64,000 bases of DNA, taken from assembly GCA_021156085.1 (NCBI GenBank), contig JAJNBC010000001.1:62001-126000 (forward strand). The letters are read 5' to 3'. Position numbers and translations under genes: made by a program. Numbering within the stretch: position 1 is the stretch's first letter; each line of letters opens with the position of its first letter. The notes beneath the pieces were generated by a model. It was not told the origin of the DNA, searched no databases, and saw only the letters and a program-made list of their open reading frames with translations. Shown piece after piece: positions 55,297-64,000 of the stretch. The DNA comes from Gammaproteobacteria bacterium (GTDB lineage: Bacteria > Pseudomonadota > Gammaproteobacteria > DSM-16500).

Positions 55297-56337
55297 ATGA
55301 CTGATCCTACCATCAATCAGCGAGAACAACAGATATTAAAAATGCTAGTTGAGCGTTATATTTTAGATGGTACTCCAATTGGTTCAAAAACCTTAGCAGA
55401 AGAAAGTGCTTTAGGGTTAAGTCCTGCTACGATTCGGAGTATTTTGGCAGATTTAGAAGATGGGGGATATCTTACCTCCCCTCATACCTCGGCAGGCCGT
55501 ATTCCAACGACCTCAGGTTATCGATTTTTTGTCAATAGCCTATTGGAAGCTAAACCATTGGAAAGCGTAGAAGTGGTAGCTTTAAAAAATAAGCTTGATC
55601 CTGATTTAGCTATGCCTAGTTTATTGCATTCGGCTTCTTCTCTTTTGTCTAGTTTGACCCAACTTACCGGTGTGGTTGCTTTGCCGCGGCGGAACCGTAT
55701 GGAATTGCGCCAAGTAGAGTTTTTAGGGCTTTCTGCAAATAGAGTGCTTGTCATTTTGATATTAAATGACAGAGAAGTGCAAAATCGTGTTATTTATACG
55801 GATCGTGTGTATTCTAAAAGCGAGCTGCAGCAAGCTGCTAACTATTTGAATGTACATTATGCTGGTAAAAATTTGTTAACGATTCGTGCTGAATTGATGA
55901 AATCCATTAGAGATGACCGTGATAGTGTAGCACAGTTATTGCAAGCGGCAGTTGATGTAGGAAATAAAGCTTTTGATGCAATGGATGAACGTAAAGATTA
56001 TATTATGGCAGGACAAAATAATCTGCTAAATTGCACCCAGAACGAAGTGGATCTTGAGCGCATCCGTATTTTGTTTGATGCTTTTACAGAAAAGCAAGAA
56101 ATTTTAAGTTTATTAGACCATGCGTTGGAAGCGGAAGGGATCCAGATTTTTATTGGCAGAGAATCCGGGTATGAGGCGTTGGATGATTGTAGCATCGTGA
56201 CAGCTTCATATTCAGTGGACGGACGGCTAGTAGGTAGCTTGGGTGTAATTGGGTTAACTCGTATGCCTTATGAGCGGGTGATCTCTGCCGTAGATATAAC
56301 AGCAAAATTATTGTCGGCAGCCTTGAATCAAGGGTAA
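55297..56337 (+). CDS. hrcA: HrcA, heat-inducible transcription repressor
   Basis: A protein of 346 residues. The N-terminal winged helix (QQILKMLVERYILDGTPIGS, LSPATIRSILADLEDGGYL) and HTSAGRIPTTSGYRFFV are HrcA signatures. It normally binds the CIRCE operator, but I find no CIRCE in the window, so its targets (perhaps groESL) lie elsewhere. ATG 55297 was chosen; GTG 55291 adds two residues. The sigma-32 promoter of grpE lies across its 3' end. Confidence 0.93.
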   Translation: MTDPTINQREQQILKMLVERYILDGTPIGSKTLAEESALGLSPATIRSILADLEDGGYLTSPHTSAGRIPTTSGYRFFVNSLLEAKPLESVEVVALKNKLDPDLAMPSLLHSASSLLSSLTQLTGVVALPRRNRMELRQVEFLGLSANRVLVILILNDREVQNRVIYTDRVYSKSELQQAANYLNVHYAGKNLLTIRAELMKSIRDDRDSVAQLLQAAVDVGNKAFDAMDERKDYIMAGQNNLLNCTQNEVDLERIRILFDAFTEKQEILSLLDHALEAEGIQIFIGRESGYEALDDCSIVTASYSVDGRLVGSLGVIGLTRMPYERVISAVDITAKLLSAALNQG

Positions 56338-56350
56338 ACGAACCCCATAT
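56322..56350 (+). promoter_or_regulatory. Sigma-32 (RpoH) promoter of grpE
   Basis: -35 CTTGAAT (56322-56328), 14-bp spacer, -10 CCCCATAT (56343-56350); consensus is CTTGAAA-N13-15-CCCCATnT. The -35 lies inside the hrcA coding end, 42 bp from the grpE start. Confidence 0.8.
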
Positions 56351-56391
56351 TAAAACTAAATTTTAAATAAAGTTCCAATGGAGGTTTTGCC

Positions 56392-56946
56392 ATGCCATCT
56401 ACTAAAGATAGTAAAAATACTGAAGCACCTGAATCTTCTCTTGCAGAGCAGGCAATCCCTGATGAAATACAAGATACCTCTTCTGCGGATCTCCAGAAAC
56501 AATTGAGCGGGGCGGAAGAGAAAGCCAATAAATATTGGGAACAGCTTCTGCGCACGCAAGCAGAAATGAAAAACCTAGAGCGTCGAGTAGAACAAGACAT
56601 CGCCAATGCCCATAAATATGCCTTGAAAAATTTTGTGCTTGAGCTCTTACCCATCGTAGATAGCTTAGAGCGTGCCGTCGCAGCGCATAAAAATGAAGAA
56701 TCAGGTGTAGGCAGTTTAGTAGATGGGGTTAAGCTTACCTTGAAAATGTTTTATACCGCTTTAGAAAAGTTTGACGTAGAACAAGTGGATCCTCTTGCTC
56801 AGCCTTTTAATCCTGATTTGCATCAAGCTGTTTCTACACAAGTTGATTGCGATGCAAAGCCAGGTTCTGTCATATCTGTATTGCAAAAAGGCTATCTCTT
56901 GAATGACCGCCTAGTTCGGCCGGCGTTAGTTATTGTTGCTAAGTGA
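56392..56946 (+). CDS. grpE: GrpE, DnaK nucleotide exchange factor
   Basis: A protein of 184 residues: a long N-terminal coiled coil (YWEQLLRTQAEMKNLERRVE) and C-terminal beta domain (FNPDLHQAVSTQ, VLQKGYLLNDRLVRPALVIV). It releases ADP from DnaK and acts as a thermosensor in E. coli. TGGAGG precedes the ATG. Driven by the sigma-32 promoter just upstream. Confidence 0.96.
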   Translation: MPSTKDSKNTEAPESSLAEQAIPDEIQDTSSADLQKQLSGAEEKANKYWEQLLRTQAEMKNLERRVEQDIANAHKYALKNFVLELLPIVDSLERAVAAHKNEESGVGSLVDGVKLTLKMFYTALEKFDVEQVDPLAQPFNPDLHQAVSTQVDCDAKPGSVISVLQKGYLLNDRLVRPALVIVAK

Positions 56947-56947
56947 G

Positions 56948-56975
56948 GTTGAAAAAGGAATATCAGCCCCCATAT
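56948..56975 (+). promoter_or_regulatory. Sigma-32 (RpoH) promoter of dnaK
   Basis: -35 GTTGAAA (56948-56954), 13-bp spacer, -10 CCCCATAT (56968-56975), in the 70-bp grpE-dnaK gap. It lets dnaK-dnaJ be boosted separately from grpE. Confidence 0.8.
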
Positions 56976-57016
56976 TTAAATTAATTATAGGTTATTTTTT
57001 TGTGGAGAAATAAAGT

Positions 57017-58960
57017 ATGTCAGCTAAAATTATCGGTATTGACTTAGGCACGACCAATTCTTGTGTGGCAGTGATGGAAGGAGACAAGCCACGTGTTATT
57101 GAAAATGCAGAAGGGGGTCGCACTACCCCTTCTATTGTTGCTTACCTTGACGACGAGGTTAAGCTTGTGGGAGAGCCTGCAAAACGTCAAGCTGTCACAA
57201 ATCCAAATAATACAGTTTATGCAGCAAAACGACTCATTGGCCGGCGCTTTGATGAGAAAGTAGTAGAGAAAGATAAGGAGGTTGTGCCTTATAAAATTAT
57301 ACGCGCGGATAATGGCGATGCTTGGATCGAAGCCCATGGTAATCAAATAGCGCCCCAACAAGTATCAGCACAAGTCTTAATGAAGATGAAAAAGACGGCA
57401 GAAGATTATTTAGGTCATCCTGTGACTGAAGCAGTTATTACTGTGCCTGCTTATTTCAATGATTCCCAGCGTCAGGCGACTAAAGATGCAGGTCGGATTG
57501 CGGGTTTAGAAGTGAAGCGTATTATTAATGAACCTACTGCAGCGGCATTAGCTTTTGGCATGGATAAAAAGCCGGGTGATCGTAAAATTGCTGTATACGA
57601 CCTGGGTGGTGGGACTTTTGATATTTCTATTATTGAAATTGCCGAAGTAGATAGCGAACATCAATTTGAAGTATTGTCAACCAATGGAGATACCTTTCTA
57701 GGTGGGGAAGATTTCGATTTGCGTATTATGAATTACTTGATTGATGAATTTAAAAAGAGTTCAGGTATTAATTTAAGGAATGATCCTTTGGCACTGCAGC
57801 GTTTAAAAGAAGGTGCTGAAAAAGCAAAAATCGAACTTTCTTCCGCGCAGCAGACAGAAATTAATTTGCCTTATATTACAGCGGATGCAAGTGGTCCTAA
57901 GCATTTAAATATTAAAATGACTCGTGCAAAATTAGAGTCTTTAGTTGAAGATTTAGTTGAGCGTACAGTTGAGCCTTGCAAAATAGCAATTAAAGATGCA
58001 GGTGTGAGTGTAGATGATATTAGCGATGTGATTCTAGTGGGTGGCCAAACCCGTATGCCGCTTGTTCAGGAAATGGTTAAGAAAATTTTTGGTAAAGAAC
58101 CACGTCGAGATGTCAACCCTGATGAGGCTGTTGCAGTGGGCGCAGCAATTCAAGGCGCGGTGCTATCCGGCTCTGTTAAAGATGTTTTATTATTAGATGT
58201 AACGCCGCTTTCTTTAGGTATTGAAACCTTAGGTGGTGTTATGACTAAACTTATAGAAAAAAATACGACTATTCCAACGAAAGCGAATCAAGTATTTTCT
58301 ACGGCAGCGGATAATCAAACTGCTGTGACTGTTCATGTATTACAAGGTGAACGTGAGGTAGCTTCAGCTAATAAGTCCTTAGGGCGGTTTGATTTAACCG
58401 ATATTCCGCCTGCGCCCCGAGGCATGCCGCAAGTGGAAGTAACTTTTGACATTGATGCAAATGGCATTTTGCATGTGTCTGCCAAAGATAAAGCAACTGG
58501 CAAAGCGCAATCCATTATTATTAAGGCGTCGAGCGGGCTGTCAGAAGATGAAATTAAGAAAATGGTAAAAGATGCCGAGGCAAACGCTGCTGAAGATCGC
58601 AAATTCCATGAATTGGTAAATGTTCGTAATCAAGCAGATAATATGATTCATAGTGTGACAAAATCCCTCAAAGAAGCAGGGGATAAAGTTTCAACTGATG
58701 AACGTAAGACGATTGAAGCGGCGGTTGAAGCATTAAAAGAAGCTGTAAAAGGCGATGATAAGGATTTGATTGAAGCTAAAACCAAAGAGTTAACCGATGC
58801 ATCAGCTAAAATGTCAGAACACTTGTATGCTGCTCATGAGCAAGCCCAGCAGTCAGGACACGCTGAGTCACAATCACAAACCTCCGAGGAGAATGGAAAG
58901 CCAAAAGGTGATACGGTGGTAGATGCCGAGTTTGAAGAAGTAAAAGATGATAAAAAATAA
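57017..58960 (+). CDS. dnaK: DnaK, Hsp70 chaperone
   Basis: An Hsp70 of 647 residues. ATPase signatures [31 protein letters not shown] and [15 protein letters not shown] are present, then the substrate-binding domain ([14 protein letters not shown]) and the acidic tail ending in EEVKDDKK. It binds exposed hydrophobic stretches with DnaJ and GrpE. GGAG precedes the ATG. dnaJ follows after 19 nt. Confidence 0.98.
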   Translation: MSAKIIGIDLGTTNSCVAVMEGDKPRVIENAEGGRTTPSIVAYLDDEVKLVGEPAKRQAVTNPNNTVYAAKRLIGRRFDEKVVEKDKEVVPYKIIRADNGDAWIEAHGNQIAPQQVSAQVLMKMKKTAEDYLGHPVTEAVITVPAYFNDSQRQATKDAGRIAGLEVKRIINEPTAAALAFGMDKKPGDRKIAVYDLGGGTFDISIIEIAEVDSEHQFEVLSTNGDTFLGGEDFDLRIMNYLIDEFKKSSGINLRNDPLALQRLKEGAEKAKIELSSAQQTEINLPYITADASGPKHLNIKMTRAKLESLVEDLVERTVEPCKIAIKDAGVSVDDISDVILVGGQTRMPLVQEMVKKIFGKEPRRDVNPDEAVAVGAAIQGAVLSGSVKDVLLLDVTPLSLGIETLGGVMTKLIEKNTTIPTKANQVFSTAADNQTAVTVHVLQGEREVASANKSLGRFDLTDIPPAPRGMPQVEVTFDIDANGILHVSAKDKATGKAQSIIIKASSGLSEDEIKKMVKDAEANAAEDRKFHELVNVRNQADNMIHSVTKSLKEAGDKVSTDERKTIEAAVEALKEAVKGDDKDLIEAKTKELTDASAKMSEHLYAAHEQAQQSGHAESQSQTSEENGKPKGDTVVDAEFEEVKDDKK

Positions 58961-58979
58961 AGAATATAGACGATAAGTT

Positions 58980-60119
58980 ATGTCAAAACGTGACTCTAAA
59001 CGTGATTACTATGAAGTATTAGGTCTTTCTCGTCATGCTAGCGTCGAAGAAATTAAGAAAAACTTTCGACGCTTAGCTATGAAGTACCATCCTGACCGTA
59101 ATCCGGGAGATAAAACGGCGGAAGAATGTTTCAAGGAAGCGCGTGAAGCTTATGAAGTATTATCCGATGACCGTAAGCGGGCATTGTATGACCAATATGG
59201 TCATGAGGGTGTGTCAGGTGCTGCTGGAGCAGGGGGATTTGGGTTTGGGGGGACGGGCGGCTCCCCTTTTGGGGATATTTTCGGAGATATCTTTGGAGAT
59301 ATTTTCGGAGGTGGACGGGCAAATTCTCAACGAGGCGCTGATTTACGCTATAACCTTGAAATTAGCTTGTCAGAAGCAGTATTCGGGCACACGGTAGAAC
59401 TCAGTATTCCTACACAAGTGGCGTGTTCTGAATGCAATGGAAGTGGTGCCCGGAAAGGGGTTAAGCCTATTACGTGTCACGACTGCGAGGGGTATGGGCA
59501 GGTACGGATGCAGCAAGGATTTTTTTCTGTGCAGCAAACATGCCCTACTTGCCGTGGCGCAGGTAAGTTAATCAAAGATCCCTGTTCTTCCTGTCGCGGT
59601 CAAGGTCGTCATAAAAAAACCAAAAAATTATCTGTTAAAATTCCACCTGGGGTGGATACAGGCGATAGGATTCGTTTAAGCAACGAAGGTGAAGCAGGGG
59701 GGCCCGGAGGAACACCGGGGGATCTCTATGTGCAAATCAATGTGCGCGCCCATGAAATTTTTGCGCGCGATGGTGTGAATTTACACTGTGAAGTACCTAT
59801 TAGCTTTATTGCTGCTACCCTGGGCGGAGAATTAGATATCCCTACCTTAAATGGGCGTGTAAAATTAAAGGTGCCTGCTGAAACACAATCCGGTAAAGTA
59901 TTTAGGCTAAAAGGAATGGGAGTGCCTCCTGTTCGGGGTGGCTCCCCGGGGGATATGATGTGCAAGGTGGTAGTGGAGACGCCTGTTAATCTTACACATA
60001 AGCAAAAAGAGTTACTTCAGCAGTTTGATAAAACATTATCTGCAGATAATAAACATAGTCCTCGATCAAAATCTTGGTTTGATCAAGTGAAGAAATTTTT
60101 TGAGGATATAAAGCTTTAA
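58980..60119 (+). CDS. dnaJ: DnaJ, Hsp40 co-chaperone
   Basis: A protein of 379 residues: J-domain with [10 protein letters not shown] (HPD), a Gly/Phe-rich linker, four zinc-finger repeats ([32 protein letters not shown]) and the C-terminal client domain. It stimulates DnaK ATPase. The G/F linker contains a tandem [14 protein letters not shown] from repeated 12-bp units near 59272-59310. Confidence 0.97.
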   Translation: MSKRDSKRDYYEVLGLSRHASVEEIKKNFRRLAMKYHPDRNPGDKTAEECFKEAREAYEVLSDDRKRALYDQYGHEGVSGAAGAGGFGFGGTGGSPFGDIFGDIFGDIFGGGRANSQRGADLRYNLEISLSEAVFGHTVELSIPTQVACSECNGSGARKGVKPITCHDCEGYGQVRMQQGFFSVQQTCPTCRGAGKLIKDPCSSCRGQGRHKKTKKLSVKIPPGVDTGDRIRLSNEGEAGGPGGTPGDLYVQINVRAHEIFARDGVNLHCEVPISFIAATLGGELDIPTLNGRVKLKVPAETQSGKVFRLKGMGVPPVRGGSPGDMMCKVVVETPVNLTHKQKELLQQFDKTLSADNKHSPRSKSWFDQVKKFFEDIKL

Positions 60120-60129
60120 AGGGGCCCAT

Positions 60130-60609
60130 ATGATGACTAAAATACCCATGACAGTCTTAGGTGCAGCGATGTTACGCGAAGAATTACATAAATTAAAGAC
60201 TGTTGATCGTCCTCGTATTATTAATGCAATCGCCGAGGCGAGGGCACATGGTGATTTAAAAGAGAATGCGGAATACCATGCAGCCCGAGAGCAACAAAGT
60301 TTTGTGGAAGGGCGTATTTTAGAAATTGAAGGAAAATTATCAAATGCCCAGATTATTGACGTGAGCCAGATACCCAATACTAATAAAGTGATTTTTGGTA
60401 CGACAGTTACTTTGTTAAATGTCAGCACAGAAGAAAAAGTGACTTATAAAATTGTAGGTGATGATGAAGCAGATATCAAATTACAAAAAATTTCCATTAG
60501 TGCGCCTATTGCCCGCGCCTTGATTGGAAAATCAGTGGAAGATATTGTTGAAGTCACTACCCCTGAAGGGATTACCGAATATGAAATTGTTACAGTGACG
60601 CATATCTGA
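60130..60609 (+). CDS. greA: GreA, transcription elongation factor
   Basis: A protein of 159 residues (158 from a second ATG). [16 protein letters not shown] and [20 protein letters not shown] form the coiled-coil with the acidic tip residues; the C-terminal domain follows. It lets backtracked RNA polymerase cleave its transcript. Its place 10 nt after dnaJ differs from the common carAB-greA neighbourhood and may tie it to heat-shock control. Confidence 0.94.
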   Translation: MMTKIPMTVLGAAMLREELHKLKTVDRPRIINAIAEARAHGDLKENAEYHAAREQQSFVEGRILEIEGKLSNAQIIDVSQIPNTNKVIFGTTVTLLNVSTEEKVTYKIVGDDEADIKLQKISISAPIARALIGKSVEDIVEVTTPEGITEYEIVTVTHI

Positions 60610-60623
60610 GAATTTCTATAGTT

Positions 60624-61238
60624 ATGTCTAATCAAAGTAGCAGTAGTCGGCGCTGGCTTCATGAGCATTTTTCAGATTATTATGTCAAACAGGCTCAAAA
60701 AGAAGGTCTACGCTCTCGTGCAGTGTATAAATTAAAAGAACTCCAGGAACGTGATAAATTATTTAGGCCCGGCATGACGGTGGTTGATTTAGGGGCCGCC
60801 CCAGGGGGATGGTCAGAGCTTGTTGTGAAGCTGGTTGGTAAAAATGGCCGAGTCATTGCCTTAGATGTGCTACCTCTGGTGCCGATTGCAGGGGTAGAGT
60901 TTATCCAAGGTGATTTTAGCGAATCAATCTTACAACAAACCTTGATGAACCAGCTTAAAGCAACCCCCGTGGATTGGGTTATTTCAGATATGGCACCTAA
61001 TTTAAGCGGTATCACTAGCGTTGATATGCCGCGAATGATAGAACTTGCGGAATTAGCGCTGGGTTTTGCTTTATCTGTGTTGCATGGTCAGGGGGGGTTT
61101 TTGGTGAAAATGTTTCAAGGAGAGGGCTTTGACCCTTTTTTGCGCGAAGTGCGTTGTCACTTTAAAAAAGTAGTCATTCGCAAACCCAAGGCCTCCCGGG
61201 GCCGCTCAAATGAACTCTATGTGTTGGCAAAAAATTAA
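60624..61238 (+). CDS. rlmE: RlmE (FtsJ), 23S rRNA Um2552 2'-O-methyltransferase
   Basis: A protein of 204 residues. [18 protein letters not shown] carries the catalytic Lys, the SAM motif is [13 protein letters not shown], then [11 protein letters not shown] with the catalytic Asp and [11 protein letters not shown] with the second Lys. It methylates 23S rRNA late in 50S assembly and is heat-induced in E. coli, where it pairs with ftsH as here. Confidence 0.95.
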   Translation: MSNQSSSSRRWLHEHFSDYYVKQAQKEGLRSRAVYKLKELQERDKLFRPGMTVVDLGAAPGGWSELVVKLVGKNGRVIALDVLPLVPIAGVEFIQGDFSESILQQTLMNQLKATPVDWVISDMAPNLSGITSVDMPRMIELAELALGFALSVLHGQGGFLVKMFQGEGFDPFLREVRCHFKKVVIRKPKASRGRSNELYVLAKN

Positions 61239-61375
61239 GTAAATATGGATCGTTCTATACCGAATTTGTAATACTTCATGTATGATTAATAAACGTGTGG
61301 TAACTGTTGGCCTTCTTAGACAAGGGCATGAAAGATACGACTTGTGTATGATGGATGGATGAGGGAGTCTCACTG

Positions 61376-63313
61376 GTGAATGATACAATCAAAACAATAC
61401 TTTTGTGGATGGTGGCAGGGATTGTCCTCGTTTCTGTATTTAATATGTTTGGCCCTAAACGTGAAACTGAGGAAAGAATTAGCTATTCCACTTTTGTGAA
61501 TGAAATACGCCAAGGCAATGTAAGCGCAGTGACGATTTCAGATCAAGATGTAACCGGCATGATGCAAAACAATAAAGCTTTTTCTACTTACCTCCCCATG
61601 TCTTATGATACTTCGCTTCTTAAAGATTTGCTTGAAAAAGGGGTGATTGTTAAAGGGCGTCCTCCTGAGCAACCTGGTTTATTGATGCACCTTTTGAATC
61701 TCTTGCCTTGGATTGTATTATTTGCTATTTGGATTTATGTATTACGTCAGCAAACAGGGGGGGGGCGCGGAGGAGCTTTTTCTTTTGGCCGTAGCCGTGC
61801 GCGCTTACTTGGCGAAGATCAAGTTAAAGTAACATTTGCAGATGTAGCAGGTGTAGAAGAAGCTAAAGAAGAAGTCAAAGAATTAGTCGATTTTTTGCGT
61901 GACCCAGGTAAATTTCAAAAATTAGGGGGCAAAATTCCTCAAGGTGTTTTATTGGTGGGACCTCCCGGTACCGGTAAAACATTACTAGCGAGAGCAGTGG
62001 CGGGAGAGGCGAAAGTTCCTTTCTTCACTATTTCAGGTTCTGATTTTGTGGAAATGTTTGTAGGGGTAGGTGCCTCTCGCGTACGTGATATGTTTGAGCA
62101 AGCTAAGAAACAAGCCCCTTGTATCATCTTTATTGATGAAATTGATGCAGTAGGCCGTCATCGTGGAGCAGGCCTGGGGGGCGGGCATGATGAACGGGAA
62201 CAGACACTAAATCAATTATTAGTTGAAATGGATGGTTTCCAAGGCAATGAAGGTGTCATTGTGATTGCTGCAACGAATAGACCTGATGTATTAGACAATG
62301 CATTATTACGTCCAGGTCGTTTTGACAGGCAAGTAATAGTGGGGCTGCCTGATGTCCGAGGCCGTGAACAAATTATACGTGTACATATGCGTAAAGTGCC
62401 GTTAGCAGATGATGTGGAGCCTGCTATTATTGCGCGTGGCACCCCTGGGTTTTCTGGTGCGGATTTGGCGAATATTGTGAATGAAGCCGCTCTTTTTGCT
62501 GCACGTGCTAATAAACGTTCAGTCGGGATGAAAGAGTTTGAAAGAGCAAAAGATAAAGTCATCATGGGAGCCGAACGTCGTTCGATGGTGATGAGTGATT
62601 TAGAGAAAGAGCTTACAGCTTATCACGAATCGGGGCATGCCATTGTAGGGTTATTGGTACCTGGACATGATCCAGTGCATAAAGTCACGATTATTCCACG
62701 GGGTAGAGCTTTAGGAGTGACCTTATTTTTACCAGAAGGTGATCGCTATAGCCATAGCAAGGAATTTTTAGAAAGTAAGATCTCAAGTCTATTTGGGGGG
62801 CGCATAGCAGAAGAATTGATTTTTGGTGCAGACAAAGTCACCACAGGGGCGTCTAACGACATCCAAAAATCCACAGAGCTTGCACGTAATATGGTAACAA
62901 AATGGGGCTTATCAGCAAAACTAGGTCCACTTACTTTTGGAGATGATGAACGTGAAGTGTTCTTAGGTCACGCAGTTGCAAGGCACAAAGAAATTTCTGA
63001 ATCAACTTCAGGTATTATTGATCAAGAGGTGCGTGAAATCATAGAGAGAAATTATCAACGTGCCGAAAAAATCTTGAAAGAAAATATAGATAAACTCCAT
63101 AGCATGGCAGAAGCACTTGTTAAATATGAAACGCTGGATATCAATCAGATTAATGATGTGATGACAGGTAACCCTGTACGTGAGCCTGAAGGGTGGAGTG
63201 ATTTAAAAACCAATAATAAAAAACGTAAAACAGATAAAGACTCAAATGCAAGTTTCTTGAAAACGAGTGATCCTTTAAAATCCATGCCTGAGCAAGATCA
63301 TAACAGTGGTTAA
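61376..63313 (+). CDS. ftsH: FtsH, ATP-dependent membrane zinc protease
   Basis: A protein of 645 residues. Two N-terminal membrane helices flank a periplasmic domain; the AAA module has Walker A GPPGTGKT, Walker [12 protein letters not shown] and the second region of homology [19 protein letters not shown]; the protease site is HESGH. It degrades membrane proteins, LpxC and sigma-32 in E. coli. I chose GTG 61376, preceded by GAGGGAG and giving the usual [11 protein letters not shown] start; ATG 61355 lies before that ribosome-binding site. Confidence 0.95.
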   Translation: MNDTIKTILLWMVAGIVLVSVFNMFGPKRETEERISYSTFVNEIRQGNVSAVTISDQDVTGMMQNNKAFSTYLPMSYDTSLLKDLLEKGVIVKGRPPEQPGLLMHLLNLLPWIVLFAIWIYVLRQQTGGGRGGAFSFGRSRARLLGEDQVKVTFADVAGVEEAKEEVKELVDFLRDPGKFQKLGGKIPQGVLLVGPPGTGKTLLARAVAGEAKVPFFTISGSDFVEMFVGVGASRVRDMFEQAKKQAPCIIFIDEIDAVGRHRGAGLGGGHDEREQTLNQLLVEMDGFQGNEGVIVIAATNRPDVLDNALLRPGRFDRQVIVGLPDVRGREQIIRVHMRKVPLADDVEPAIIARGTPGFSGADLANIVNEAALFAARANKRSVGMKEFERAKDKVIMGAERRSMVMSDLEKELTAYHESGHAIVGLLVPGHDPVHKVTIIPRGRALGVTLFLPEGDRYSHSKEFLESKISSLFGGRIAEELIFGADKVTTGASNDIQKSTELARNMVTKWGLSAKLGPLTFGDDEREVFLGHAVARHKEISESTSGIIDQEVREIIERNYQRAEKILKENIDKLHSMAEALVKYETLDINQINDVMTGNPVREPEGWSDLKTNNKKRKTDKDSNASFLKTSDPLKSMPEQDHNSG

Positions 63314-64000
63314 TCATTCCAATTCACAACCGCGTCATTATTTTGGCACTGACGGTATCCGAGGCAAGGTCGGGGTATCGCCTATTGATGCCGAATTTAT
63401 TTTGAAATTAGGGTGGGCTGTTGGAAAAGTGTTAGCTCGCCAAGGGCATGGCAAGGTATTAATTGGAAAAGACACACGAATTTCAGGGTATATGTTTGAG
63501 TCTGTATTAGAAGCTGGATTATCTGCTGCAGGGATTGACACGCTTTTGCTGGGCCCCATGCCTACACCTGCTATTGCTTATCTTACTCGAACGCTGCGAG
63601 CGCAAGCGGGTATTGTTATCAGCGCTTCACATAATCCTTATTATCATAATGGAATTAAAATTTTTTCTGCGCAAGGAAGTAAGTTAGCGGACGAAGTGGA
63701 AATAGCGATAGAAGAACAACTTGAACAAAGCATGACAACAGTAGATTCAGCTTGCTTAGGCAGAGCAGTACGCATATTGGATGCCCCAGGCCGCTATATT
63801 GAGTTTTGTAAGAGTACAGTTTCTTCGGAAATTAATTTAAATGGATTAAAAATTGTAGTGGACTGTGCGAATGGTGCAGCGTATCACATCGCACCCAATG
63901 TACTGCGGGAATTAGGGGCGGATGTTATTGAGATAGGAGTAGAGCCTAATGGCTTAAATATTAATTTGGATTGTGGTGCCACCCATCCTGTTACCTTACA
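63306..64000 (+). CDS. glmM: GlmM, phosphoglucosamine mutase (5' part, runs off the window)
   Basis: The frame is open from GTG 63306 to the window end, giving about 231 codons of a ~445-residue enzyme. [13 protein letters not shown] opens the family, and the phosphoserine loop [14 protein letters not shown] (active Ser about 108) is intact. It converts GlcN-6-P to GlcN-1-P for UDP-GlcNAc synthesis. The start overlaps the ftsH end by 8 nt. The folP gene that often sits between ftsH and glmM is missing. Confidence 0.93.
   Translation, partial: MVNHSNSQPRHYFGTDGIRGKVGVSPIDAEFILKLGWAVGKVLARQGHGKVLIGKDTRISGYMFESVLEAGLSAAGIDTLLLGPMPTPAIAYLTRTLRAQAGIVISASHNPYYHNGIKIFSAQGSKLADEVEIAIEEQLEQSMTTVDSACLGRAVRILDAPGRYIEFCKSTVSSEINLNGLKIVVDCANGAAYHIAPNVLRELGADVIEIGVEPNGLNINLDCGATHPVTL

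Noticed and set aside
55199-56391. CIRCE operator for HrcA
   Set aside because: No TTAGCACTC-N9-GAGTGCTAA-like sequence before hrcA, grpE or dnaK.
1-64000. CRISPR array or tRNA/rRNA genes
   Set aside because: No regularly spaced identical repeats, no cas-like protein, and no cloverleaf-like sequence apart from tmRNA.

Overview
The window looks like chromosome of a low-GC gammaproteobacterium, most likely of the order Legionellales (Legionella/Coxiella/Aquicella/Berkiella relatives); I cannot fix the genus. Pointers are gammaproteobacterial gene clusters (mrdA-mrdB-mltB-rlpA, cmk-rpsA-lapA-lapB, ratA-rnfH/bamE/fur, recN-nadK/hrcA-grpE-dnaK-dnaJ), a small membrane protein resembling the Coxiella CBU_0592 family, and several proteins typical of bacteria living inside eukaryotic cells: a SET-domain protein, a giant ankyrin protein, an ankyrin-like repeat protein and a large protein with a C-terminal membrane hairpin.

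Layout. 1-2.6 kb: end of secA, mutT, a SET-domain gene, rseP. 2.7-8.3 kb (minus strand): cell-wall elongation genes mrdA, mrdB, mltB and rlpA with a PagL-like outer-membrane protein upstream. 8.3-13.6 kb: effector-like protein, htpX-lemA, O-methyltransferase, ubiG, a Thr-rich exported protein. 13.8-25.8 kb: pepN, fumC, a 1415-residue ankyrin protein, a CPA2 antiporter and serC; the ankyrin-antiporter pair lies between two inverted copies of a ~143-bp repeat. 25.8-35.8 kb: thioesterase, a minor-pilin remnant (pilV, pilW, truncated pilX), gyrA, cmk, rpsA, lapA, lapB, dusA and a small membrane protein. 35.9-43.8 kb: ankyrin-like repeat protein, nrdAB with two NrdR boxes, pssA, srkA. 43.8-49.9 kb is accessory: small exported proteins, an XRE regulator, a ~0.9-kb gene-free stretch with a duplicated ~150-bp sequence, a frameshifted rhuM, an AraC-GyrI regulator, a cupin and a GNAT enzyme. 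It ends at the 3' end of ssrA (tmRNA). 50-64 kb is core again: ssrA, smpB, ratA, rnfH, bamE, fur, recN, nadK, then hrcA-grpE-dnaK-dnaJ-greA-rlmE-ftsH-glmM (glmM runs off the window).

How it fits together. Trans-translation (ssrA + smpB) and heat shock/proteostasis (two readable sigma-32 promoters before grpE and dnaK, plus ftsH, htpX and rseP) are well represented. Envelope growth is covered by PBP2, RodA, MltB, RlpA, LapA/B, BamE and PssA. dNTP supply is covered by NrdAB with NrdR control.

The most unusual observations are a tmRNA whose predicted tag is 28 codons long, a GyrA with Leu at the quinolone-determining Ser83 position, an inverted-repeat-bracketed effector-like locus, an internal duplication in the giant ankyrin protein, and an uncharacterised ~30-residue repeat protein.
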